Source of the DNA: Sphingopyxis sp. BSN-002
GTDB taxonomy: Bacteria > Pseudomonadota > Alphaproteobacteria > Sphingomonadales > Sphingomonadaceae
NCBI RefSeq assembly: GCF_022024275.1
Contig: NZ_CP091804.1
Span: 1,054,001-1,118,000 of the forward strand
Reading direction: 5' to 3'
Length of the DNA stretch: 64,000 nt
Every line of letters begins with the position of its first letter. Within the stretch, counting starts at the first letter, position 1. Position numbers and translations under genes: made by a program. Shown here one piece after another: positions 33,724-41,663 of this stretch. The notes beneath the pieces were generated by a model, which searched no databases, was not told the DNA's origin, and saw only the letters and a list, made by a program, of their open reading frames with translations.

Positions 33724-33760
33724 TTGACCGGCAGAAATGCATCGGATAATTCCGATGCAT
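33724..33760 (+). promoter_or_regulatory. arsR promoter and palindromic operator
   Basis: ATGCATCGGA (33737-33746) and TCCGATGCAT (33751-33760) form a perfect 10-bp inverted repeat around TAAT; the right arm overlaps the arsR ATG at 33759. TTGACC at 33724-33729 and GATAAT at 33745-33750 are plausible -35 and -10 elements, so a bound dimer would cover the -10 and the start codon. The message may be leaderless. Such autoregulatory palindromes are usual for ArsR. Confidence 0.7.
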
Positions 33761-34088
33761 GAAGATCGATTCCGCGCTTCCAGCTCTCTCCGCCCTCGCC
33801 CATCCGACGCGTCTCGAGGCTTTCCGCTTGCTCGTCCGGCATGAGCCGGAGGGCCTGTCGACCGGCGAGCTTGTCGACGCGTCGGGTCTCACGCAGAGCA
33901 CCTTTTCGACGCATCTCGCGGTGCTGGCCAAAGCCGGTCTCGTCAAATCCGAGAAGCTCGGGCGACAACAAATCCAGCGAGCCGATATCGACACGCTCCG
34001 CGAACTGATGCTCTTCCTTGCGAAGGACTGTTGCCAGGGCCGCCCCGAGCTATGCGAACCGTTGCTCGCCGAACTCACCTGTTGCTGA
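33759..34088 (+). CDS. arsR: ArsR family transcriptional repressor
   Basis: A 109-residue winged-helix repressor of the ArsR/SmtB family that releases DNA on binding As(III). The helix-turn-helix is around LTQSTFSTHLAVLAKAGLV (44-62). Cysteines that could bind arsenite are at the C-terminus: C91-C92, C99 and C108-C109, unlike the classic helix-3 site of the R773 repressor. It is the first gene of an ars operon and has an operator over its start. Confidence 0.92.
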   Translation: MKIDSALPALSALAHPTRLEAFRLLVRHEPEGLSTGELVDASGLTQSTFSTHLAVLAKAGLVKSEKLGRQQIQRADIDTLRELMLFLAKDCCQGRPELCEPLLAELTCC

Positions 34089-34101
34089 AGGAACCAGCGC
34101 A

Positions 34102-34530
34102 GTGACCGACATCATCATCTACCACAATCCCGACTGCGGCACGTCACGCAACACGCTCGCACTGATCCGCAACGCGGGGATCGAACCGCATGTCGTCGAG
34201 TATCTGAAGACGCCGCCGTCGCGCGCGTTGCTCGAACACATGATCCAGCGCGCCGGGATAGGCCCGCGCGACCTGCTCCGCGAAAAGGGCACGCCTTACG
34301 CGGACCTCGGCCTTGGAGACGAAAGCTTGAGCAATGGCACCCTGATCGAGGCGATGATGGAGCATCCTATCCTCATCAACCGTCCGCTGGTCGTGTCGCC
34401 GCTTGGTGTCAGGCTCTGCCGCCCGTCCGAAACCGTGCTCGGCATCCTGCCCGCACGGCAACTCGGTGCCTTTGCCAAAGAAGATGGCGAGCAAGTCGTC
34501 GACGTCGACGGTAACCGCGTCCAAGCCTGA
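34102..34530 (+). CDS. arsC: Arsenate reductase, glutaredoxin-dependent
   Basis: A 142-residue ArsC that reduces arsenate to arsenite using glutathione/glutaredoxin. The N-terminal active site is [18 protein letters not shown] with catalytic C12; arginines in the segment [17 protein letters not shown] match ArsC. It starts with GTG preceded by AAGGAA, 13 bp after arsR. Confidence 0.93.
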   Translation: MTDIIIYHNPDCGTSRNTLALIRNAGIEPHVVEYLKTPPSRALLEHMIQRAGIGPRDLLREKGTPYADLGLGDESLSNGTLIEAMMEHPILINRPLVVSPLGVRLCRPSETVLGILPARQLGAFAKEDGEQVVDVDGNRVQA

Positions 34531-34540
34531 GGACAGCATC

Positions 34541-35604
34541 ATGACTGTCGCAAAGCCCGAACGCCTGTCGTTCCTCGACCGCTATCTGACGCTCTGGATA
34601 TTCCTTGCGATGGCGCTCGGCGTCCTCCTGGGATCAACCTTCAAAGGTCTGCCTGCCGCGATCGATGCCATGTCTGTCGGAACGACGAACATCCCGATTG
34701 CGATCGGCCTCATCCTGATGATGTATCCGCCGCTCGCCCGCGTGCGCTATGACGAACTGCCACGTGTGTTCGAGGACAAGCGTGTTCTGGCGATCTCGCT
34801 GATCCAGAACTGGATCATCGGGCAGGTGCTGATGTTCGCGCTCGCGGTCATCTTCCTCGCGGACAAGCCCGAATATATGACGGGCTTGATCCTGATCGGG
34901 CTCGCCCGCTGCATTGCGATGGTGATCGTGTGGAACCAGCTCGCCAAGGGCGACAATCAATATGTCGCCGCACTCGTCGCCTTCAATTCGATCTTCCAGA
35001 TCCTCTTCTTCAGCGTCTACGCTTGGCTCTTCCTCACCGTGCTGCGCCGCTCTTCGGCCTCGAAGGCAGCGTCATCGACGTAAGCTTCTGGACCATCGCC
35101 GAGGCGGTCCTCATCTATCTCGGTATCCCCTTCCTCGCCGGATATCTGACGCGCCGCTACCTCGCGCGCGCCAAGGGTAACGAGTGGTATGAGACACGCT
35201 TCCTGCCGAAAATCGGCCCGATCACGCTCGTCGCCCTGCTCTTCACGATCGTCGCGATGTTCAGCCTCAAGGGCAGCGAGATCCTCACTATTCCCGGCGA
35301 CGTCGTGCGGATCGCGATCCCGCTCACCATCTATTTCGTGGTGCAATTCCTGATCAGCTTCTGGATGGGCAAGTTTATCGGAGCCGATTATCCCCGCACG
35401 ACCGCAGTGGCCTTCACGGCCGCCGGCAATAATTTCGAGCTCGCGATCGCAGTCGCCATCGCCGCCTTCGGCCTCGCCTCCCCCGTAGCCTTCGCCGCCG
35501 TCATCGGCCCGCTGGTCGAAGTGCCCGTCCTCATCCTGCTTGTCGGCGTCGCCTTCCGCCTCGGTCGCCGCTGGTTCCCCGCAAGTACGCCTTCGGAAGC
35601 CTGA
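34541..35604 (+). pseudogene. acr3: ACR3-type arsenite efflux pump gene, frameshifted as read
   Basis: Encodes an ACR3 arsenite permease (about 10 helices) in two frames. The first frame runs from the ATG at 34541 through [11 protein letters not shown] and then leaves the ACR3 pattern; the second frame continues with [20 protein letters not shown] to a stop at 35604. ACR3 proteins usually read TVLPPLFGL here, so one C is missing near 35044-35048 (CTGCGCCGCTC instead of CTGCCGCCGCTC). All else looks intact and under selection, so this is either a recent inactivation or a sequencing error. The ACR3 cysteine is in [13 protein letters not shown]. Confidence 0.88.
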
Positions 35605-35608
35605 CCAC

Positions 35609-36367
35609 ATGACCCACCATAATTTCACACGCCTGCGCACACTCGCGGATGCCGACCATCTTCCGGCGCTGAGCCCGGAATATATTCGTTCGCAGCCCGC
35701 GCTCGGCCTCGGGCCGCTTGATCCGGCGCCGCGCATCCTACTACTCTACGGATCCTTGCGCGAGCGCTCCTTCTCGCGGCTCGTCGTCGAAGAAACTGCG
35801 CGTCTGCTCCAGCTCTTCGGCTGCGAGACACGTATCTTCGACCCCTCCGACCTCCCCCTCCCCGATCAGATCGCCGATGACGATCACCCGGCAGTCGAGG
35901 AGCTGCGGCAGCATTCCATCTGGTCCGAAGGCCAGGTCTGGTGCAGCCCCGAGCGCCATGGCCAGATCACCGGCATCATGAAGGCGCAGATCGACCATCT
36001 GCCGCTTGCCTACAAAGGCCTCCGCCCTACGCAGGGGCGCACCCTTGCGGTCATGCAGGTGTCGGCAGGGTCGCAGTCGTTCAACAGCGTCAATACGCTC
36101 CGCATCCTCGGCCGCTGGATGCGGATGATCACCATCCCCAATCAGTCGAGCGTTGCCAAAGCATATGCGGAGTTCGATGAGGCCGGCCGGATGCTGCCGT
36201 CGAGCTACTATGACCGGATCGTCGACGTTGCGGAAGAGCTCGTGCGGTTCACCGTCCTGACACGCGGCCATGCCGACCAGCTCGTCGACCGCTATTCGGA
36301 ACGCAAGGATCGGAAAGTGCCGGTCGTCACGCCGGCCGAACTCGCCGGAATTCCGGGCACTCGTTGA
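35609..36367 (+). CDS. arsH: ArsH, NADPH-dependent FMN reductase / organoarsenical oxidase
   Basis: A 252-residue flavoprotein of the ArsH group. The FMN loop is [14 protein letters not shown], and [23 protein letters not shown] is typical of ArsH. ArsH oxidises trivalent methylarsenicals and reduces quinones or metals. It starts four bases after the end of acr3 and closes the ars operon. Confidence 0.93.
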   Translation: MTHHNFTRLRTLADADHLPALSPEYIRSQPALGLGPLDPAPRILLLYGSLRERSFSRLVVEETARLLQLFGCETRIFDPSDLPLPDQIADDDHPAVEELRQHSIWSEGQVWCSPERHGQITGIMKAQIDHLPLAYKGLRPTQGRTLAVMQVSAGSQSFNSVNTLRILGRWMRMITIPNQSSVAKAYAEFDEAGRMLPSSYYDRIVDVAEELVRFTVLTRGHADQLVDRYSERKDRKVPVVTPAELAGIPGTR

Positions 36368-36463
36368 ACAATTCTGGCCGATTGCGGACGGTCTGCTTTC
36401 CGGGCGACAAGTTGCAATTCCGGACGTTAGACCACAAAGGCAGTGCTGAAGCCGGATGCTCTT

Positions 36464-37553
36464 TCAGCGGCCGGGATCGAGGCTCGTCATCACGCTTGCA
36501 GACGATTTAATTCGCCGCTTCTTGCTCTCGCCTTCGACAGCCACTAGCCCGAATTTCTGGCCATAGCCGAGCATCCATTCGAAATTATCGAGCAGCGACC
36601 AGTAGAAATAGCCGCGCACATCGGCGCCGCGTGCCATCGCTTGCCGGACGCTGGCAATCGCAGCCTCGATAAAGGCGGCGCGCCGGGCATCGTCCTCGCC
36701 CACATAGCCGTTTTCGGTAACGATAATTGGCATCTTCCAGCGCCCCGCGATCCATTCGCACACCGCGCCGATCGCCTCGGGCCGATCCTCCCAACCCATC
36801 GTCGTCGGCACGCCGCCCGCCGCGATGCCGACGCTGCCGTCGGCGCGGCTCGTCATGCGCGAATAGGTCTGGACGCCGACAAAATCATCCTCGAGCGCGG
36901 CGTCGAGGAAGGGCGCGTACCAGGTTTCGCGCCGCCGGTCGCGGACCGCCTCGGCGCCCGGCTCGGCCGCCTCTTCGTGGATGGCGAGCGTCATGCCGAC
37001 CGCGAGTCCCGCGCGCTCGGCGCGGATCGCCGCGCGCGCGGCGCGGTGCGCGGCGAGCCCGTTACCGAAGATCGTTTCCGCATCGGCATAAAGAAAGAAG
37101 GCCGAAAGCGGGGCGCCGAGCGCGTGCTCCGCCGCCGCGCGCTGCTCGGCGGTCGCCCGGGCTTGAAAATAGGGCGCCGCCATCGCGGGCAGGTTGAGCT
37201 CGTTGATCGTGCAGACCAAGGCGATGCCGTCCAGCGCGCGCACGACGCGCGCCGCCTGCTCGGCGAACAGCTCGGGAAAATCGCGCGCCGCGAAACCGCC
37301 AAGGCGCGCAAGCCAGCGCGGCTGGGTGAAATGGTGGAGCGTCACGACCGGCGCGATGCCCCGCGTCAGGCAGACGCCGGCCATGCGCCGGTAATGATCG
37401 AGCGCCGCCTCGGACACATGGCCTCGCTCGGGCTCGACCCGCGCCCATTCGACCGAAAAGCGATAGGCGTTGAGGCCCAAGTCCGCGACGATCGCGATGT
37501 CCTCGGTGTAGCGGTGATAATGGTCGGCGGCGTCACCCGACGGGTCACGAAAT
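36464..37553 (-). pseudogene. GH1 family beta-glucosidase, N-terminus missing
   Basis: Glycoside hydrolase family 1 sequence of about 363 residues from FRDPSGDAADHYHRYTEDIA to the end. The acid/base glutamate is in TINELN and the nucleophile in IVTENGYV; WSLLDNFEW is also present. The first roughly 60-70 residues of GH1, including the F-x-WG-x-A-T-x-x-x-Q-x-EG substrate-binding strand, are absent. Upstream of the FRDPSG motif the sequence belongs to an unrelated membrane-protein start in another frame. I therefore call it a 5'-truncated gene; the frame remains open to 37663 but that part has no GH1 similarity. Confidence 0.8.
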
Positions 37554-37695
37554 TTTCGGTCGCCTTTACGAGCACCGCGAGCAAAAGCGGAATGCCGATC
37601 ACGGCGATCGCGACATCGCCGGGTTTGCTGAATGCCGCCCTCAAATGCCGCCAAGCCAGCCAAATATCATACCGGAGAAGCGCTGAAAGAGGCAT
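37549..37695 (-). pseudogene. Truncated N-terminal fragment of a membrane protein
   Basis: MPLSALLRYDIWLAWRHLRA followed by a helix GDVAIAVIGIPLLLAVLVKATENF, 49 residues that look like the start of a membrane protein (perhaps an ABC-2-type permease). AAGGG precedes the ATG at 37695. After ENF the same bases read as GH1 in another frame, so the gene is cut off at about 37550. Confidence 0.55.
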
Positions 37696-37794
37696 TCAAC
37701 TGACCCTTAGTCGGATGAAATAGCAGGTCAATATATCGCTCCGCCGATCCGGACCCGTTGAATTTTCTCATGGCCGGCGCGACGCCGTCGGGTC

Positions 37795-38706
37795 GTGCCC
37801 CGACGTCTTGCGATACCGATATCCGGACCGCGCGAGGCCCCACCGCGCTCCCGCTTGTCAAAGATCGGGCGCGCGACTATCCCTCGCGCGAACGGCCCGA
37901 ACACCCCGGTCGGGACCGACAACCAAAGAACACTTCAGCTGAGCCCTGTTCCAGCCACCCCCTACGTCGACCAGCTCAACATCGGGGCGGGACGGCGTAC
38001 GCTCGCGATCAGCCTGGCCCTGGCGATCGCGGTTCTCCTGCTGCTCGTCCTGCTTTCGTGGGGTCCGGGAAAGCCGCCCGACAAGAAGGAAGAATTCGTC
38101 AGCGTGGTGAGCATCGCGGCCACCACCTCTTCGCAAGACGAAACCGATTCGAGCAGCGCGAAACGCGAGCAGGCGGCGAAGCAGGCCCCGCCGCCCCCCG
38201 AAACGCCCCAGCCTCCGCAGCCGCGCTCCCCGCTGCCCCCGTTGGTGACCGAACCGAAGCCGGCACCACCCGCAATCGCCCCGATCCCGCGCTTGCCCGC
38301 ATTGCCGAACGCACCCAGCACCGCGCGTCCGTCGACCGGGCGGGTTTATGGTCCGCCCGATACCGGCGGCTCGTCCTCCGGCGACTCGGAACGGGTCGGA
38401 ACGGCCCCTAATGGCGAGCCGCTCTACGCCGCCGCCTGGTATCGCGAGCCGAGCAATGACGAGTTGCGCGGCTTTCTATCCACGGCAAGCGGACCCGGCT
38501 GGGGGTTGATCGCCTGCCGTACGGTGCCCGATTATCGCGTCGACGATTGCGTCGGGCTCGACGAGTATCCGAACGGATCGCAGATAACCCGCGCCGTGCT
38601 CGCCGCAGCGTGGCAGTTCAGGGTACGGCCTCCGCGCCTCGGCGGACGGTCGATGGTCGGCAGCTGGGTCAGGATCCGGATCGACTATGGCATCAAGGGG
38701 CGCTGA
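37795..38706 (+). CDS. TonB-like energy transducer
   Basis: A protein of up to 303 residues with one membrane helix (LAISLALAIAVLLLLVLLSW), a Pro-rich periplasmic stretch, and a C-terminal domain that ends VGSWVRIRIDYGIKG, as in sphingomonad TonB proteins. It would couple the proton motive force to TonB receptors. The start is uncertain: no ATG lies in frame between the helix and the upstream stop; the only conventional choice is GTG at 37795, with no good ribosome-binding site. The gene lies just beyond the truncated membrane-protein fragment, so its 5' end may have been altered. Confidence 0.7.
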   Translation: MPRRLAIPISGPREAPPRSRLSKIGRATIPRANGPNTPVGTDNQRTLQLSPVPATPYVDQLNIGAGRRTLAISLALAIAVLLLLVLLSWGPGKPPDKKEEFVSVVSIAATTSSQDETDSSSAKREQAAKQAPPPPETPQPPQPRSPLPPLVTEPKPAPPAIAPIPRLPALPNAPSTARPSTGRVYGPPDTGGSSSGDSERVGTAPNGEPLYAAAWYREPSNDELRGFLSTASGPGWGLIACRTVPDYRVDDCVGLDEYPNGSQITRAVLAAAWQFRVRPPRLGGRSMVGSWVRIRIDYGIKGR

Positions 38707-38850
38707 TCGCACCCAGGTCCGCCGCGCGAGAAAAACAGGCGGCTAGAGCGAAAGCCCGCCATCCACCACGACCCGCTACGACCAGAACAGCCTTGCCGTC
38801 AGAACCCCTGTCCTCCGCATATATCCGCCCCTTGTCTGGCGCCGACGGCG

Positions 38851-40668
38851 TCAGGCGGGCGCGGCGATCCAGCGGTCGACCTGCGCCTCGAGGACGGGCA
38901 GCGGCACCGATCCGCGCCCGAGGATGATCTCGTGGAACATCTTCTGGTCGTATCGCGCCCCAAGCGCCTTTCGGGCCTTCTCGCGCAGCGCGAGGATGCT
39001 CTGCATGCCGACCTTGTACGAAGTCGCCTGACCCGGGGTGACGAAATAGCGGCGGATTTCCGAACGGATCTTGCCGATCGGCTGCGGCGAATTGGCGGTG
39101 TAATAGGCCAAGGCCTCAGCCTCGCTCCACCCCTTGGCGTGGATTCCGGTATCGACCACCAGACGGATCGCGCGCCAGATCTCGCGCCCCAACCGACCGA
39201 AATCGCTGTACGGATCGGTGTAGAAACCCATCTCCTTCGCGAGCCGCTCGACATAGAGCGCCCAGCCCTCGCCATAGGAACCGTAGAAGTAATTCTTCCG
39301 GAACTCGGGCGTGCCCGTCATCTCCTGTGCGAGCGCGATCTGCATGTGATGGCCGGGCAAACCTTCATGATAGACGGTGCCCTCGATTTCATAGGTTGGC
39401 GTTGCACGCGTGTCGGCGAGGTGGACATAGAAAATCCCCGGCCGCGACCCGTCGAGCGCCGCGGGAGAATAATGGGCCGCCCCGCCCGGCTCCTCGCGGA
39501 AAGCCTCGACGCGCTTGACGATCAGGTCCGCCTTGGGCAGCCGCCCGAATTGCTCGGGCAGGCGCGCGCGCATGCCGGCGAGATAATCCTCGGCAGCCTT
39601 CAGATAGATTGCACGGCCTGCGTCATCGTTGGCGACATAGAAACGATCGTCGCTGCGCAGGAAGACGAAGAAATCCTCGAGCTTGCCTTCAAAACCGATC
39701 TTCGCCTTCAGCGCCTCCATCTCCGCACGGATGCGCGCGACCTCGGAAAGGCCCAGATCGTGGATTTCGCCGGCCGTCATGCCGGTCGTCGTTTGCAGTC
39801 GCAGCATCGCGTCATAATAGTCCGCGCCCTCGGGCAGCGCGCCAGCACCGCGGGGTTCGGCGCCGGCGGCAGAACGGTCCGATGCAAGCCAGCTTCCGAT
39901 CCGGTCGTAGGCGGGCTTCAGCGAAACGGTCATCGCTTTCGCGACGCGCGCAACGAGGGCGTCAGCGGCGGGTGCGTCGATCTTTCCCGCGGCGACGAGC
40001 CCGGCCGCCTTTGCCTTGGCGTCGGCATAGAGCGCATTATCCTCGCCATCGCCGAACGGCGCCCCGCTCGTCAGCCTGCCGATCAGTTCGATCGACTGGT
40101 CATAGGCGAAGCCGGGCATGCGGATGCCTTTCGCCGCAGAAGCCTTGGCCCGGTCGAGATAGATGTCGAGCGTCGGGCCGAGCGCCGTGACGCGCGCGAC
40201 ATAGGCTTCCATGTCGGCGGGCGTATCGACGCGGTGCTGGTTGATCAGAAAGTTCGGCAGGCCGGTGTGCGGCCCGTTGCGGTCAAAGATATAATTATGT
40301 CCGCGCCACTTCGTCGACGCCTCGGCGCGTTCGAGTTCGAGCACCCACATGTCGTAGGAAACCCGCGCATCCTCCCCGAGCGCGGCGCGGTCGAAGCGCT
40401 TTTTCATGTCGGCAACATTGGCACGGCGCCATTCGAGCCGCGCCATCGCCGCCGCGTCGCTCGGGTCGGTGAACCGGTCCTGCTGCTCCTTGCGGCCGAG
40501 CTGGGTCAGTTGTTCAGGGTCGAGCGCGAGTTCCGCCTCGAAGGCCGCGTCGAGAAAGGTGGTGAGCGCAGCATCGGCCGTACCTCTCCCCGTCGCTGCT
40601 CTTGCCGCCGGTGCCGCAACCAGGCTGGTCGCCAGCGCCAGTGAAAATTCCCGTCGTGATAGCTGCAC
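38851..40668 (-). CDS. DUF885 family protein, Tat-exported
   Basis: A 605-residue protein of the DUF885 family (putative zinc-dependent carboxypeptidase-like). A twin-arginine signal (LSRREFSLALATSLVAAPAARA) directs it to the periplasm. The metal motif HEGLPGHHMQIAL (HExxxHH-like) and GEGWALYVERLAKEMGFY are typical of the family. GTG at 40668 is the start, with AAAGGGG upstream. The substrate is unknown. Confidence 0.88.
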   Translation of the reverse strand: MQLSRREFSLALATSLVAAPAARAATGRGTADAALTTFLDAAFEAELALDPEQLTQLGRKEQQDRFTDPSDAAAMARLEWRRANVADMKKRFDRAALGEDARVSYDMWVLELERAEASTKWRGHNYIFDRNGPHTGLPNFLINQHRVDTPADMEAYVARVTALGPTLDIYLDRAKASAAKGIRMPGFAYDQSIELIGRLTSGAPFGDGEDNALYADAKAKAAGLVAAGKIDAPAADALVARVAKAMTVSLKPAYDRIGSWLASDRSAAGAEPRGAGALPEGADYYDAMLRLQTTTGMTAGEIHDLGLSEVARIRAEMEALKAKIGFEGKLEDFFVFLRSDDRFYVANDDAGRAIYLKAAEDYLAGMRARLPEQFGRLPKADLIVKRVEAFREEPGGAAHYSPAALDGSRPGIFYVHLADTRATPTYEIEGTVYHEGLPGHHMQIALAQEMTGTPEFRKNYFYGSYGEGWALYVERLAKEMGFYTDPYSDFGRLGREIWRAIRLVVDTGIHAKGWSEAEALAYYTANSPQPIGKIRSEIRRYFVTPGQATSYKVGMQSILALREKARKALGARYDQKMFHEIILGRGSVPLPVLEAQVDRWIAAPA

Positions 40669-40729
40669 CGGACCCCTTTCTCTGTTTTCCGGGGTCAGCG
40701 GTACCGCGATTGGCGGGCCGGGGCCAAGG

Positions 40730-41635
40730 CTAAATATGTACCGGAACGCGTTCGTTGCCTGCCAGAAGGCGGCTTTGCGCTGCCGGCGGTCTGAAGAGAA
40801 AATCTTCTGGAAGGCCGAGCCGCGCGCTCGCCCGGCATGGCGGCGAGTTGCGGTCGATCCGCCGGTCGGCAAGCCGGCCTGCGGTTCGCAGCATCAGGCG
40901 GTCGATCCGCGTCAGATCATAGGCCGCGCCGAGATCGAGCTTCCGCCTGACATGCACGGGAAGCAAGGAGACCGATGCGCGCGCGATCGCGCGATGCAGG
41001 AAACGCGGCACGCCGGGCGCGGCACGGCCCGACTGGATGATATCCAGAAATTCGAAGATGATCGGATGCGGTTCGAAACGCGGTTCCAGCTTCGCCATCA
41101 TCGCCATGAAATCCTCGACGCTGGCGGGCGTATGGCACGCCCCGAATTCGCGGCCGATGACATCGCCGTCGCGCATGAAACGGTCCTTGTCGGCGTCGCT
41201 GAGCGAATGGACGAAGCGGTCATAGGCCATCAGGAAGCCGTAAGCGGCGGTCGCGGCAACCCAGTCGAGCAGCACCGGGTCCATCGCCCGGTATTTCTCT
41301 CCGGCCGGCGTTTCGCCCTTCACCGAACCATGCATCCGGTTGACCTTGCCGATCACCTCTTTTGCCGTGCTGGCGGGGCCATAGCAGGCAAGCATCGCGA
41401 CAAGTCCTGTACGGCGCGAGCGGCTGATCGGGTCTGCCTTGTAGGTCGAGTGATCCCATACGCCCGACCGGATCCGCGGCTCGGCGAATTCGAGCAGGAC
41501 CGCGGCAATCCCGCCGATGCCGAGCGCGATCGGATTCTTGTAGACACGCCACTGGACGCTGTCGGGCGCAAGCAGGGCCGGTTCCCCGGCGGGAGATGCG
41601 AAGTCGATTATCGTGCCCAGATAATTGTCCTGCAT
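40730..41635 (-). CDS. MpaB-like (DUF2236) haem oxygenase family protein
   Basis: A 301-residue protein of the DUF2236 family, which includes MpaB' and latex-clearing protein. YKNPIALGIGGIAAVLLEFAEPRIRSGVWDHS and LDWVAATAAYGFLMAYDRF are the hallmarks; conserved histidines such as that in DHSTYKADP are candidates for haem binding. Family members cleave C=C bonds in isoprenoid chains with O2, but many are uncharacterised. It starts 29 bp after the TonB receptor gene stop on the same strand, so it may belong to the same operon. Confidence 0.82.
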   Translation of the reverse strand: MQDNYLGTIIDFASPAGEPALLAPDSVQWRVYKNPIALGIGGIAAVLLEFAEPRIRSGVWDHSTYKADPISRSRRTGLVAMLACYGPASTAKEVIGKVNRMHGSVKGETPAGEKYRAMDPVLLDWVAATAAYGFLMAYDRFVHSLSDADKDRFMRDGDVIGREFGACHTPASVEDFMAMMAKLEPRFEPHPIIFEFLDIIQSGRAAPGVPRFLHRAIARASVSLLPVHVRRKLDLGAAYDLTRIDRLMLRTAGRLADRRIDRNSPPCRASARLGLPEDFLFRPPAAQSRLLAGNERVPVHI

Positions 41636-41663
41636 GCCTGCGTGCGCCCTTCTCGCGATACGC

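Larger units (their letters stand above)
33286..33758. other. 473-bp intergenic region with repeats, a predicted sRNA gene and the arsR promoter
   Basis: No protein gene is convincing here. From left to right: an 11-bp inverted repeat (CCTTTGGCCAA at 33294-33304, TTGGCCAAAGG at 33351-33361), a 12-bp palindrome TACCAATTGGTA (33371-33382), a predicted FNR-driven small RNA on the minus strand (33425-33535 with box 33568-33581), and the arsR promoter/operator. Confidence 0.6.

Noticed and set aside
37366..37549. Continuation of the truncated membrane-protein frame past 37549
   Set aside because: The residues become Ser/Arg/Thr-rich with no membrane character, and the other frame clearly encodes GH1.
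38932..40644. 570-codon plus-strand frame opposite the DUF885 gene
   Set aside because: Antisense shadow; the minus strand has a Tat signal and family motifs.
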